DNA of 64,000 nt from positions 62,001-126,000 of the forward strand of contig NZ_QKMR01000010.1 in assembly GCF_003208175.1 (NCBI RefSeq), read 5' to 3'. Below, piece after piece: positions 1-8,996 of the stretch. Made by a program: the position numbers and the translations under genes. Position 1 is the stretch's first letter; each line of letters opens with the position of its first letter. Under the pieces are notes generated by a model, which was given only the letters and a program-made list of their open reading frames with translations, had not been told where the DNA came from and did no database searches. Source of the stretch: Ruminiclostridium sufflavum DSM 19573 (GTDB lineage: Bacteria > Bacillota > Clostridia > Acetivibrionales > DSM-1351).

Positions 1-222
1 ATCAGACTATATATGTGTTATTAACTAATCCAGCAGAAATAAGGGCATACTGCCCAAAATAAATCCCATTTGATTTGTAAGCTGAATCAGTCAATTCTCA
101 TTATCCCGCTACCTTGCCCTTTCAAATAGTTTTTTTCATGCGGCAAGGCATATATTGCCCGCTGCATCACATAAATTTCATGTATTTTTAATTATAATAC
201 AAAACTGAAACTTAATCAATTG

Positions 223-615
223 TCAATATAAAGGAATAAAGTTTCTTATTATAAAATACAGTAAAAATATAAATATTACAACAGCCCAAAATCTTTTATT
301 TCTCGGTAAAATACGAGCCGGCAGTCCAAATATATAAAATATCAGCTCCAAATATGCGAAAGCACCTACTATTATAAAGAACACAGGAGTAATATTGTAT
401 TTTAAGGAACCAAGCATATCTCCGTTCAGCAAATTCTGCACACTTCTGGTATTCCCGCAGCCGGGGCAATATATGCCAAAATAATTGTATATGGGGCAAG
501 CGGGGAAATGTGTGCTCAAGTTATATATATAATTCTTAAATATATAAACAAGGGCGGCTGCAAAAATCGGCAGAACGCAAACAATTAATTTCATCAAAAA
601 AGGCTTTTTGTGCAT
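223..615 (-). CDS. DUF2752 membrane protein
   Basis: A 130-residue protein with three hydrophobic segments (about residues 9-27, 74-95 and 108-127). The DUF2752 hallmark CPGCGNTR is at residues 50-57, with a further Cys at 40. The family is small, membrane-embedded and of unknown biochemical role; the paired cysteines suggest metal or redox chemistry, which is inference. The ATG is preceded by a GGGGGA ribosome-binding site. It lies 38 bp downstream of the nitrilase-family gene on the same strand, so the two may be cotranscribed. Family assignment is fairly sure; function is unknown. Confidence 0.85.
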   Translation of the reverse strand: MHKKPFLMKLIVCVLPIFAAALVYIFKNYIYNLSTHFPACPIYNYFGIYCPGCGNTRSVQNLLNGDMLGSLKYNITPVFFIIVGAFAYLELIFYIFGLPARILPRNKRFWAVVIFIFLLYFIIRNFIPLY

Positions 616-653
616 AATTCCCCCAGCTTAATCCGGCATAAATGAGCCAACGG

Positions 654-1466
654 TCAGTTAGCTTTTTCAGCAGATAGTTTTGCCACAGGTATTTGTTTCC
701 GGATACTATCCACCAAATCCAAATTAATTTCAGAAATAATAACCTGTTCATTTTCATCTGCTCTCGATATAACTGTCCCCCACGGGTCGCAAACCATTGA
801 GTTTCCATAAGCAATATACCCTGCCTTATTGTCCCTTGCGGGTGATACGGCTGCGTGGAACAGCTGATTGTCAAGAGCTCTTGCTCTTACCAGCAGCTCC
901 CAATGTGCCGGTCCTGTTATCATATTGAAGGCCCCGGGTGTTATGATTATTTTCGCACCCGCTTTGCACATTTCACTGTAAAGTCCGCAAAAACGCATAT
1001 CAAAGCAAATTGCAATACCTATTTTGCAGTATTCGGTATCCACAACAGTAACTTTATTCCCGCAGGATAATACATCAGACTCTTTAAAGGATATACTCTT
1101 CCTGATATCTATGTCAAAGAGGTGAATTTTTCTGTGCCTTCCGATGATTTTGCCAGTTCTGTCAAATACAGCACAAGTATTATAATATCGCTCTTTATCA
1201 AGCTCAGGAATTGAGCCTGCAATTACATATATATCATTATACTCCGCCGCCTTTGAAATGACTGATAGAGTTTCACTGTCTCTCAATTCCTCGGCATACA
1301 GAGGAAAGTTTTGCGTACCGTAAGGACACGTAAACATTTCAGGTAGCACAGCTATATTTGCATTCCTGTCTTTGCATTCTTCAATCATACGTGCTGCTTT
1401 TTCCAGATTATACTGCTTATCACCGGTAACCTTCATCTGACACAGACCAAGCCTTATATTATTCAT
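654..1466 (-). CDS. Carbon-nitrogen hydrolase (nitrilase superfamily, Nit2/omega-amidase-like)
   Basis: A cytosolic amidase of the nitrilase superfamily, 270 residues, the usual length for a single-domain member. The catalytic triad is visible: Glu43 in LPEMF, Lys113 in GRHRKIHLFD and Cys154 in IGIAICFDMRF. Closest resemblance is to omega-amidase/Nit2-like enzymes, which deaminate omega-amides such as alpha-ketoglutaramate; the actual substrate cannot be read from sequence. The start is the ATG at 1466, five bases after GGAGG. An in-frame TTG one codon earlier is a poorer start. Confidence 0.9.
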   Translation of the reverse strand: MNNIRLGLCQMKVTGDKQYNLEKAARMIEECKDRNANIAVLPEMFTCPYGTQNFPLYAEELRDSETLSVISKAAEYNDIYVIAGSIPELDKERYYNTCAVFDRTGKIIGRHRKIHLFDIDIRKSISFKESDVLSCGNKVTVVDTEYCKIGIAICFDMRFCGLYSEMCKAGAKIIITPGAFNMITGPAHWELLVRARALDNQLFHAAVSPARDNKAGYIAYGNSMVCDPWGTVISRADENEQVIISEINLDLVDSIRKQIPVAKLSAEKAN

Positions 1467-1642
1467 CAAAACCTCCGTCTAACCCGCCCAATGGTTAAAT
1501 ATCAAATTATAAAATTATTTTACTGAGGAGCCTATCAATGGTTTTCCGCAAAAATATGCAAATAGCTGCCGGCATTTAATCGTCATGTCAACAGCTATTT
1601 TACTTTAATTCAGAATAAAGCATAATTTGCCTATATATAATT

Positions 1643-3001
1643 TTAATTTTTCAGACTGTGTAAAGGAGCCGGTATTCGTCCGCCTCTTTTTATAAACTCG
1701 GAGCTTCCGAATGAACTCACCTTCATTACAGGTCCGGAACCCAGAAGACCTCCAAACTCAACTATATCGCCTATTTTTTTGCCCGGGGCAGGTATAATTC
1801 TGACAGCTGTAGTTTTAGTGTTTACAACTCCGATTGCAGCCTCATCTGCTATAATTGCTGAAATTGTATCGGCTGATGTATCCCCCGGAACAACAATCAT
1901 ATCAAGTCCAACCGAGCACACGCAAGTCATTGCCTCCAGCTTTTCAAGGGACAGTGCACCGCACTTTACAGCTGAAATCATTCCTGCATCCTCACTTACA
2001 GGGATAAATGCTCCGCTCAAGCCTCCTACAGAGGAGGAAGCCATAACTCCTCCCTTTTTAACCGCATCGTTCAGAAGTGCCAGAGCAGCAGTAGTTCCGT
2101 GAGCACCGCACTTTTCCAGCCCCATTTCCTCAAGAATATAGGCAACACTGTCTCCGATTGCAGGTGTAGGCGCAAGGGATAAATCAACTATTCCAAAAGG
2201 TACCTCCAGCCTGCGGGATGCCTCTCTGGCAACCAGCTCGCCCATTCTTGTTATCTTGAAGGCAGTCTTTTTTATTGTCTCGGCAACCGTGCCGAAATCT
2301 GCTCCCTTAACCTTTTCAAGGGCACATTTTACCACACCCGGACCGCTGACACCTACATTAATAACACATTCCGGTTCTCCGATACCGTGGAAGGCTCCTG
2401 CCATAAACGGATTATCCTCAACAGCATTTGCAAAGACAACCAGCTTTGCACATGCCAAAGCTCCGTTATCTGCCGTAAGATCGGCACATTTTTTGATTAC
2501 TCCTCCCATTTCTGCAACTGCATCCATGTTTATGCCCGCTTTTGTGGATGCCACATTTACGGAGGAGCACACCATTTTCGTAGTACTCAGTGCTTCGGGA
2601 ATTGACGCAATAAGCTTTTTATCACCCTTTGTATATCCCTTCTGCACCAATGCGGAAAAGCCTCCTATGAAATTTACGCCGACAGTTTCGGCGGCTCTGT
2701 CCATTGCCTTTGCAAACCTAGTATAATCCTCACTCTCACAGCTTTCAGCAATCAAAGCTATAGGTGTTACAGAAATTCTCTTGTTTATTATCGGAATACC
2801 ATATTCTTTTTCAATGTTTTCACCTGTAATAACAAGCTTTTCAGCATACCTTGTTATTTTATCATATATTTTATTACAAGAGATATTTATATCGGAATGA
2901 CAGCAATCTCTAAGGGAAATTCCCATTGTAATTGTTCTTATATCTAAATTTTCCTTCTGAATCATATCTATTGTTTCAAGTATTTCAAAAGTTCCTAACA
3001 T
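1643..3001 (-). CDS. UPF0210 (PFL/DUF711) family protein
   Basis: A 452-residue protein matching the UPF0210/DUF711 family, full length and without gaps. Typical glycine-rich blocks are present ([39 protein letters not shown]). Structural work on homologues suggests a relation to glycyl-radical-enzyme folds, but I see no glycyl-radical motif and the function is unestablished. It starts 11 bp after the stop of the ACT-domain gene, an arrangement widely conserved in Firmicutes, so the two form one operon and probably one functional unit. Confidence 0.92.
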   Translation of the reverse strand: MLGTFEILETIDMIQKENLDIRTITMGISLRDCCHSDINISCNKIYDKITRYAEKLVITGENIEKEYGIPIINKRISVTPIALIAESCESEDYTRFAKAMDRAAETVGVNFIGGFSALVQKGYTKGDKKLIASIPEALSTTKMVCSSVNVASTKAGINMDAVAEMGGVIKKCADLTADNGALACAKLVVFANAVEDNPFMAGAFHGIGEPECVINVGVSGPGVVKCALEKVKGADFGTVAETIKKTAFKITRMGELVAREASRRLEVPFGIVDLSLAPTPAIGDSVAYILEEMGLEKCGAHGTTAALALLNDAVKKGGVMASSSVGGLSGAFIPVSEDAGMISAVKCGALSLEKLEAMTCVCSVGLDMIVVPGDTSADTISAIIADEAAIGVVNTKTTAVRIIPAPGKKIGDIVEFGGLLGSGPVMKVSSFGSSEFIKRGGRIPAPLHSLKN

Positions 3002-3012
3002 CTGCTCTCACC

Positions 3013-3282
3013 TCATATCCTATGCATGGAATTAAAAATATCTTCATGTTGAATCTGAATCTTAAGTCCCAGCTCAACTCCCTTTTTGTCAAGCTTCGCT
3101 GAAAGAACGTCAAATGGAATATTGCAGCCGGAAATATCAACAAGCGTAATCATTGTAAAAACATCCTGCATTATTGTTTGAGTTATGTCAAGTATATTTA
3201 CATTACTTTCGGCAAGAATATTGCTTACTCCCGAGATAATACCAACCCTATCTTTTCCTAGCACCGTAATGACTGCTTTCAC
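3013..3282 (-). CDS. ACT domain-containing protein (UPF0237)
   Basis: An 89-residue stand-alone ACT domain starting MKAVITVLGKDRVGIISGVS, the typical beginning of the UPF0237 family. ACT domains bind small ligands, often amino acids, and regulate partner enzymes. The start is GTG at 3282 behind GGAGG (12 bases between). It is the first gene of a two-gene operon with the UPF0210 protein, so that protein is its likely partner. The ligand is unknown. Confidence 0.9.
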   Translation of the reverse strand: MKAVITVLGKDRVGIISGVSNILAESNVNILDITQTIMQDVFTMITLVDISGCNIPFDVLSAKLDKKGVELGLKIQIQHEDIFNSMHRI

Positions 3283-3729
3283 GATAAAATACCTCCAATT
3301 ATATAAACTTATTTTCTGTACTGCTCAAATTGAAAATTCTTCCGTTACTCTGATTAAAACCAGAATTGATTATAATTATATTACTTTGTTATTTAAATAT
3401 CAATTATAATTAATCTTATTAACTCAACTTTCCGTTAATAAATGTGAGTACCTGCTATTTCAACCGGAAAAGCCGGGCTGATAAAAAATAAATCCCTGCT
3501 TAACTCAGTTAAAAATGCCAAAATAAGTTTGTATTGTTATGACGAAATTACAGTATAATAACTGCGGAGCACTCTCCATCCACAGTATTTCCATGTGCCG
3601 ATACTATGCAAACCGAAAACACAGAACATATGTTTGATTTTTAATATATTATATGCTATAATTTAAAAAACGGTAATTATACGGCTTTGGCAAAAGCTTT
3701 AATTTGTTATATAAAAATAGGCATGAAGG
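3283..3729. other. Divergent intergenic region, no gene
   Basis: AT-rich spacer between the minus-strand ACT gene and the plus-strand radical SAM gene. It should hold promoters for both directions, but no -35/-10 pair stands out. Short open frames here have no ribosome-binding site and no recognisable product. The last ~55 bases before the radical SAM gene are described separately as leader A. Confidence 0.5.
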
Positions 3730-3784
3730 TTAGCCACAGTTGCTTTATAATATTTTGCGCCGGTGCCCGGCACGGGGGGGTAAT
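3730..3784 (+). promoter_or_regulatory. Leader module A (hairpin-Shine-Dalgarno)
   Basis: The sequence GCTTTATAATATTTTG is followed by a hairpin, GCCGG-tgc-CCGGC, then a G-run ribosome-binding site and TAATATG. The layout is the same as in leaders B to E upstream of four other genes. This is the most divergent copy, having a G-run where the others have GGGAGGTTA. The role is unknown; the position suggests control of translation initiation. Confidence 0.5.
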
Positions 3785-5194
3785 ATGAATTTATTTGATA
3801 AACTCGGTATACTTGCTGATGCAGCTAAATATGATGTTTCCTGCTCCTCAAGCGGCGGAACCAGAAATAATAAAAACGGGGTCGGCAACAGCCATGCTGC
3901 CGGTATATGTCATACCTGGTCTGATGATGGCAGATGTGTTTCTCTTCTTAAAATTCTGCTGTCAAATGAATGTATATATGACTGTGTATACTGCGTCAAC
4001 AGGGCTTCAAATGATGTACCACGGGCGAGCTTTACTGCAGATGAGGTCATTGAACTCACAATGAATTTTTATAGGCGTAACTATATAGAAGGACTCTTTT
4101 TGAGCTCAGCCGTTCTGAAAAACCCCAGCCACACTATGGAATTAATGCTTGATATAGTCAAAAGGCTCAGAAATGAACATGGCTTCTACGGATATATTCA
4201 CATAAAAGCCATACCGGGTGCCGATGAAAGGCTTATAAATCAAGCCGGCATGTTTGTTGACAGAATGAGTGTCAATATAGAGCTGCCGTCTGACAGGGGC
4301 CTTGAGGTGCTTGCACCTCAGAAGCCCAAAAAAGCTTTGCTAAAGCCTATGCAGCAGATAAGCAATAAAATAATCCAGCTCAGAGACGAGCGAAAAATAT
4401 ACAAAAGGGCAAGTTCCTCAGGCTCCTTAAAAAGAGAGCTCTTTGTTCCTGCCGGTCAAAGCACCCAGCTTATAGTAGGTGCCACCCCCGATAAAGATTT
4501 AAGTATCCTGAAGCTTTCTGAGGCCTTGTACGGCAGCTTTAATCTGAAGAGAGTATATTACTCTGCTTTTGTTCCCACCCTGACAGATCCAAGGCTCCCG
4601 GCTTTAATAAAGCCTCCTCTGCTCAGAGAGCACAGACTTTATCAGGCTGATTGGCTTCTGAGATTTTATGGGTTTTGTGCTGATGAATTACTCAGCAAAG
4701 CAAACCCTGACTTTAATCCTGAGCTTGACCCAAAGTCGGATTGGGCTCTCAGAAACCTTCATTTATTTCCGGTGGAAGTTAACTCTGTTGAATATCAAAT
4801 GCTCCTGAGGGTTCCGGGCATAGGTGTTAAATCAGCCCAAAGAATACTTGCGGCAAGAAGGGCCGGCAAATTAAGCTTTGACAATCTAAAAAAAATCGGT
4901 GTTGTTTTAAAGCGAGCCGGACATTTTATCACCTGTCAGGGGAAAACCTATGATACTTACAGCCAGAACGAATCTCTTGTCAAGGAATCACTTATGTCTG
5001 CCAGACTGCTTCCTCAAAACAAAAAATATATACCGGGACAAATGTCTTTATTATCAACAATTAATGAAAGCGGAAGCAATGAAAGCATGTCAGATTTATA
5101 TGTCTTTGATTCTCCTCAAAGCACAGAGCAATGGCTTAGTTACTACAACCAGCCGCAGGATGGGAGGCTTTTGCTGAGTGATATACATTTATGA
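3785..5194 (+). CDS. Putative DNA modification/repair radical SAM protein (TIGR03916-like)
   Basis: A 469-residue radical SAM protein. The iron-sulfur cluster motif CxxxCxxC is Cys63, Cys67 and Cys70 (NECIYDCVYC). Extra cysteines at 20, 42 and 51 precede it. A C-terminal helix-hairpin-helix (LRVPGIGVKSAQRIL, about residue 350) implies DNA binding. This matches the family annotated as putative DNA modification/repair radical SAM proteins, distantly like spore photoproduct lyase. The reaction is unknown. I chose ATG 3785, right after the G-rich site of leader A, over an upstream in-frame TTG. The 3' end overlaps the next gene by 17 bp; the two families are nearly always paired. Confidence 0.9.
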   Translation: MNLFDKLGILADAAKYDVSCSSSGGTRNNKNGVGNSHAAGICHTWSDDGRCVSLLKILLSNECIYDCVYCVNRASNDVPRASFTADEVIELTMNFYRRNYIEGLFLSSAVLKNPSHTMELMLDIVKRLRNEHGFYGYIHIKAIPGADERLINQAGMFVDRMSVNIELPSDRGLEVLAPQKPKKALLKPMQQISNKIIQLRDERKIYKRASSSGSLKRELFVPAGQSTQLIVGATPDKDLSILKLSEALYGSFNLKRVYYSAFVPTLTDPRLPALIKPPLLREHRLYQADWLLRFYGFCADELLSKANPDFNPELDPKSDWALRNLHLFPVEVNSVEYQMLLRVPGIGVKSAQRILAARRAGKLSFDNLKKIGVVLKRAGHFITCQGKTYDTYSQNESLVKESLMSARLLPQNKKYIPGQMSLLSTINESGSNESMSDLYVFDSPQSTEQWLSYYNQPQDGRLLLSDIHL

Positions 5195-5912
5195 CGGAAC
5201 ATGGGATTGCTTTTTGACAGCAATCCACCATTATTATTATGACAGGCAGGATGTTGCCGATATGGAGTCTTCTGTCTCCTTTTGTGCGAATCTTATTGAT
5301 GAATACCGGGAGATTAATACCGATATCGATAAGGCTAAAACGGTTGAACAGGCAATACTGACCAAAATATCCAGCGAAAGCCTTGATAATATAATCAGGT
5401 GTTTTTTTTCCGAAATCAAGGGGTGTGAAATGAGTATTCTGAATTATATAAAGCTTGGCTTTAAAATCGGCAGCAAAATAGACAGCATGCTTGGCACGCA
5501 AGCTGTTTTAGACGTTTTGATACCTGCACGAAAGGTAAAGGTTGAGTCACATCGTATGCTTGGTTTGCTCCGCTTTGAGCTCCTTGAAAATGACATTTAT
5601 TATGCGCCTATCCAGCCTGACCACAATATAATTACCTTCATAGCACCGCATTTTAAAAGCCGTTTTGCAGATCAGAACTGGGTTATCCATGATATAAAGA
5701 GAAATCTTGCGGCTTTGTACAACAAAAAAAACATGATTATTTCATATATGGACCTAGACAATATTCCTGACCGTCATGCTGATGAGCTAAAATTTCAATC
5801 ACTCTGGAAAAACTATTTTAACCACATTGCAATAAAAAGCAGAATAAATCCCAAGCTCCAGAAGCAGTTTGTCCCTAAGCGTTATTGGAAGCACCTTACA
5901 GAAAAGAAATAA
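5178..5912 (+). CDS. TIGR03915-family (DUF4130) putative DNA metabolism protein
   Basis: A 244-residue protein starting at GTG 5178 inside the end of the radical SAM gene, which indicates translational coupling. The sequence (FDGTWDCFLTAI-like start IYIYDGTWDCFLTAIHHYYY, later APHFKSRFADQNWVIHD and a C-terminal FVPKRYWKHLTEK) fits the TIGR03915/DUF4130 family. That family co-occurs with the radical SAM partner and is proposed to act in DNA repair; no catalytic residues are established. A strong hairpin follows at 5937-5986. Confidence 0.88.
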   Translation: MIYIYDGTWDCFLTAIHHYYYDRQDVADMESSVSFCANLIDEYREINTDIDKAKTVEQAILTKISSESLDNIIRCFFSEIKGCEMSILNYIKLGFKIGSKIDSMLGTQAVLDVLIPARKVKVESHRMLGLLRFELLENDIYYAPIQPDHNIITFIAPHFKSRFADQNWVIHDIKRNLAALYNKKNMIISYMDLDNIPDRHADELKFQSLWKNYFNHIAIKSRINPKLQKQFVPKRYWKHLTEKK

Positions 5913-5936
5913 AATAAGGAAATTCCTCTGCCACTC

Positions 5937-5986
5937 TATAATATATATCAGCCAATACTGATAGTTATTGATTGATATATATTATA
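5937..5986. terminator. Bidirectional hairpin terminator
   Basis: TATAATATATATCA (5937-5950) pairs perfectly with TGATATATATTATA (5973-5986). It lies between two convergent genes, the TIGR03915 gene and murD. The AT-rich stem has no strong U-tract, so termination is probable rather than certain. Confidence 0.5.
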
Positions 5987-6015
5987 AGCAGACAAAGACC
6001 CATTTATATATTGGC

Positions 6016-7413
6016 TTACTTCAGTTTATTAACCAGCTCCTTGAATGTATTCCCCCGGTGTTCGAAATTCTTGAACATGTCAAAGCTGGTACTTGCAGGT
6101 GATAAAATTATGCAGTCTCCCGGAGCAGCTTCCTCATAAGCTCGGCTTACTACCTCTTCATACGTGTTGCAATGAATTATTTTCACTTCACATTCACTAT
6201 CCGTTTGATTTATATAGTTACATAATGCTTCTTCTATCTTGGGAGCAGTAGCACCAATCAATAAAAGGCATTTAACCTTTTCAGCTATTATCTGTCCTAT
6301 TGAATCATATGGTATTCCTTTGTCTTTGCCTCCTGAAATCAGGATTACTTTATTTTTAAAGGTACTCAGTGCGGCTATTGTTCTTGATGGACTGCTGTCT
6401 ATTGAACTGTTATAAAATTTAATGCCATTCAGCTCCCTTACAAGCTCAATCCTATGCTCAACCCCGTTAAATGAAACAGCTATTTTTTTGATAGTTTCAG
6501 GCTTGACATAATCTATGGTTGCAGCAGCTGCAGCCATATAGTTTTCAATATTATGAACGCCGGGTATTATAATGCTTTCAGCATCGACTATCTCAATCTC
6601 TTCATTTTCATTTTTTACAACAATCTTATTTTCTTTAAATATAACACCGGTATCAACTTTATTTAATCTGGAAAAGTATACGCATTTTCCTTTTGCCTCA
6701 CTCCCAAAGCCTCTGGTAATGTCATTATCATAATTTAATATTAGTTTATCGTTTTCAGTCTGGTTTATAAAAATATTTTTCTTCGCATCAATATACTCGT
6801 TTAGTGACTTGTGTACATCAAGATGATTGGGAGAAATATTTGTTATTACAGAGACAGAAGGGCAATTCCCAATAGTCATAAGCTGAAAACTGCTTAGCTC
6901 AAGAACCACCTTGTCGGTTTCCTTCACCTTATCTATTTTACTTAATAGCGGTGTGCCGATATTGCCGCCTAACCAGCAATTGTAGCCCTCCTCTGTCAGT
7001 ATTTTATAGATTAGTGTCGTAGTTGTTGTTTTACCGTCACTTCCCGTTACAGCAAATATCTGTGCAGGACAAAGGCTTATAAAAACCTCCATTTCTGAGG
7101 TAAGCTCAGCTCCTTTTTCTACCGCATTTAATAACTGAGGCAAGTCCGGTCTCATACCGGGTGTACGGAAAATCACGTCAAAGCCCTCAAGCTTCTCCAG
7201 ATAATCACTGCCCAAGCTATACCGAACCGGAAGCTCATTAAGCTCTGAAAATGCATCAGATAGATTTTCAGAGGTATTTTTATCAAAGGCGGTAACATTG
7301 ACACCTGATTTAACCAGATATTTTATTAATGGGATATTGCTGATGCCAATACCCAATACCGCTACCCTTTTATTTCTGATGCTGTTTTTAAACTGTTCCA
7401 GCTTATTGTTCAT
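6016..7413 (-). CDS. murD: UDP-N-acetylmuramoylalanine--D-glutamate ligase
   Basis: MurD adds D-glutamate to UDP-MurNAc-L-Ala with ATP in the cytosolic stage of peptidoglycan synthesis. At 465 residues it has the family length. The three Mur-ligase domains can be followed: an N-terminal nucleotide-binding fold (VAVLGIGISNIPLIKYL), the central ATP-binding loop VTGSDGKTTTTTLI (about 123-136), and a C-terminal domain with ISGGKDKGIPYD and LSPASTSFDMFKNFEHRG. It stands apart from the usual mur/fts cluster, alone between a hairpin and a repeat remnant. Confidence 0.96.
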   Translation of the reverse strand: MNNKLEQFKNSIRNKRVAVLGIGISNIPLIKYLVKSGVNVTAFDKNTSENLSDAFSELNELPVRYSLGSDYLEKLEGFDVIFRTPGMRPDLPQLLNAVEKGAELTSEMEVFISLCPAQIFAVTGSDGKTTTTTLIYKILTEEGYNCWLGGNIGTPLLSKIDKVKETDKVVLELSSFQLMTIGNCPSVSVITNISPNHLDVHKSLNEYIDAKKNIFINQTENDKLILNYDNDITRGFGSEAKGKCVYFSRLNKVDTGVIFKENKIVVKNENEEIEIVDAESIIIPGVHNIENYMAAAAATIDYVKPETIKKIAVSFNGVEHRIELVRELNGIKFYNSSIDSSPSRTIAALSTFKNKVILISGGKDKGIPYDSIGQIIAEKVKCLLLIGATAPKIEEALCNYINQTDSECEVKIIHCNTYEEVVSRAYEEAAPGDCIILSPASTSFDMFKNFEHRGNTFKELVNKLK

Positions 7414-7500
7414 AATTATGTCCAGGCCCTATATATGACATGGCATCAAATACCGGCATGGACTCGCTCCCCCTTTTCTTTTTTTAGTGGATTACTGCAT

Positions 7501-7555
7501 AATTGACCATAAAACAATATCTATCGTCCGAAGACCTGAACCAAAATTGACTTTA
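7501..7555. repeat. MITE-like repeat remnant (copy 1)
   Basis: It contains a diverged version of one end of the repeat family (CTATCGTCCGAAGACCTGAACC) and finishes with ATTGACTTTA followed by GTCAAT. Only one terminus is clear. It lies in the gap between the murD start and the tRNA-Leu promoter. Confidence 0.6.
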
Positions 7556-7644
7556 GTCAATTTATTCAATATTAGCTTCAATCCTCTATCATTTTAATGT
7601 TTTTATATTAAATAATCTATAATTTAATTTTTTTAAATCTTCTA

Positions 7645-7673
7645 TTGCATTATTATTTCATTTATAGTAAAAT
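7645..7673 (+). promoter_or_regulatory. Promoter of tRNA-Leu
   Basis: A -35 TTGCAT (7645-7650) and -10 TAAAAT (7668-7673) are separated by 17 bases, placing the start about 14 bases before the tRNA. Confidence 0.65.
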
Positions 7674-7693
7674 ACATATTGCAGTCAACTTAC

Positions 7694-7780
7694 GCGGATA
7701 TGGCGGAATTGGCAGACGCGCATGGTTCAGGTCCATGTGAAAGCAATTTCATGCAGGTTCAACTCCTGTTATCCGCACCA
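7694..7780 (+). tRNA. tRNA-Leu (anticodon CAG)
   Basis: An 87-nt class II tRNA with encoded CCA. The acceptor stem GCGGATA pairs with TATCCGC, and the D-loop has GGC. The anticodon stem CATGG/CCATG encloses TTCAGGT, giving anticodon CAG for CUG codons. A long variable arm is present (about 7736-7755). It is a single-gene unit with its own promoter and terminator. Confidence 0.95.
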
Positions 7781-7820
7781 AAAGAGTTTGAAATTTATTT
7801 TTCAAACTCTTTTAATTTTT
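7781..7820 (+). terminator. Rho-independent terminator after tRNA-Leu
   Basis: A perfect 12-bp stem (AAAGAGTTTGAA, 7781-7792, with TTCAAACTCTTT, 7801-7812) has an 8-nt loop and is followed by AATTTTT. It begins directly after the CCA end. Confidence 0.88.
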
Positions 7821-7852
7821 AACCCATTCTTTAAATTTTATAACTTATTTCC

Positions 7853-8650
7853 TTAGTTTAGAATATTAAAGTTAAAATTGTCTTCATCTTTCTCATAGAA
7901 AAATGTTTTAATAGATTTGAAGTTATATTTATTTGCCATAATCAATTGCTCAGTACTGCCGACAAATAAAATCCCCTGTGAATTCAAGGACATGTTAAAT
8001 TTCTTGTAAATATCATTCTTTGCTTCATCTGTAAAATAAATAAGAACATTTCTGCAAACAATCAAATCAATTCCCTTTGGATATGTATCCCTTAAAAGGT
8101 TAAATTGTTTAAACTCAACACAGTTTTTTACTTCATCCTTAATTCTATAGCTGTCACCTATTACAGTAAAGTACTTTGACTTCATATCCTTAGGCAAGTT
8201 TTCCAGACTTTTAGATGAATACACACCCATTTGAGCCTTCTCCAAGGCCTCCAAATCAATATCCGTAGCAAGTATTTTTATAGAACTCAGCGGCAGCAAC
8301 TTATTCAACACCATTACAAGAGTATACGGCTCGTCGCCTGTAGAGCAAGCAGAGCTCCAAATTGATATTTTTTTCTTTTTAATCAGAAGAAGAGGAAAAA
8401 TTTCTTTTTCGAGGACTTCCCACTGATCGGGATTTCTGTAAAATTCCGAGACATTTATGGTAAGATATGTAACAAACTCTTTCAGCAACTCCTTATTCAG
8501 CTTTAAAGCATATACATAATCTGAATATGTATCAAAATTATTCTTTTTGATTAAGGCATCAATTCTTCTCTTCATCTGCTTCTCTTTATAAAGAGAAAGA
8601 TTAATTTTCGTAATTTTAAGTATTTCTTCTTTAAAGCTCTCGTAATCCAT
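7853..8650 (-). CDS. cheR: CheR-type protein-glutamate O-methyltransferase
   Basis: A 265-residue S-adenosylmethionine-dependent methyltransferase that methylates glutamates on chemoreceptors. It has the short all-helical CheR N-domain (about residues 1-70), then a methyltransferase domain with WSSACSTGDEPYTLVMVL (SAM-binding loop), ILATDIDLEALEKA (acidic ribose contact) and DLIVCRNVLIYF. Translation should start at ATG 8650, which has an AGGTGG site; the open frame continues upstream to a second in-frame Met at 8701, close to repeat DNA. No other chemotaxis gene is nearby. Confidence 0.93.
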   Translation of the reverse strand: MDYESFKEEILKITKINLSLYKEKQMKRRIDALIKKNNFDTYSDYVYALKLNKELLKEFVTYLTINVSEFYRNPDQWEVLEKEIFPLLLIKKKKISIWSSACSTGDEPYTLVMVLNKLLPLSSIKILATDIDLEALEKAQMGVYSSKSLENLPKDMKSKYFTVIGDSYRIKDEVKNCVEFKQFNLLRDTYPKGIDLIVCRNVLIYFTDEAKNDIYKKFNMSLNSQGILFVGSTEQLIMANKYNFKSIKTFFYEKDEDNFNFNILN

Positions 8651-8694
8651 AATAAACCACCTCATAAGTATAATAATCTGATAGATGCATCCCA

Positions 8695-8763
8695 TAGTCA
8701 ATTAATATCGGCTGATCACCTCCATATTTTATCGTGCGGGGATTTCAGCCATAATTGACTTTA
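8695..8763. repeat. MITE-like repeat (copy 2)
   Basis: A short copy of about 69 bp. One end is TAGTCAATTAATATCGGCTG, which has lost two A residues of the consensus. The other end is ATAATTGACTTTA. TA is present at both edges. It lies upstream of cheR. Confidence 0.75.
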
Positions 8764-8794
8764 TGAAGGTATTTCTGTACGTCTGTTCATATAT

Positions 8795-8824
8795 AATAAG
8801 GATGTACCTAGGTACATCCTTATT
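8795..8824. repeat. Perfect 30-bp palindrome
   Basis: AATAAGGATGTACCT and its exact complement AGGTACATCCTTATT abut without a spacer. It lies in the 343-bp gap between cheR and ispH-rpsA, between two repeat copies. It could act as a terminator for ispH-rpsA or be a protein-binding site; nothing in the sequence decides. Confidence 0.6.
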
Positions 8825-8914
8825 TATATTAACAATACAGAATACAAATTCAGGCAGTTTCTCTAACTCCGCCAGAGTCGCTATTCAAATCTATGCTGAT
8901 ACAGCTTTCAAAAT

Positions 8915-8996
8915 TAAATAAAATTCAATTACTATAGGCTTAATCCGCCTGAAAAAACGGTATATCCTCGTGATAGCTGAACCGTAATTAATTTTA
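8915..8996. repeat. MITE-like repeat (copy 3), touching the ispH-rpsA stop
   Basis: The sequence matches one half of the long copies (GGCTTAATCCGCCTGAAAAA, then GAACCGTAATTAATTTTA). The other terminus is eroded. The terminal TA plus the next A form the TAA stop of the minus-strand ispH-rpsA gene. Confidence 0.65.
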
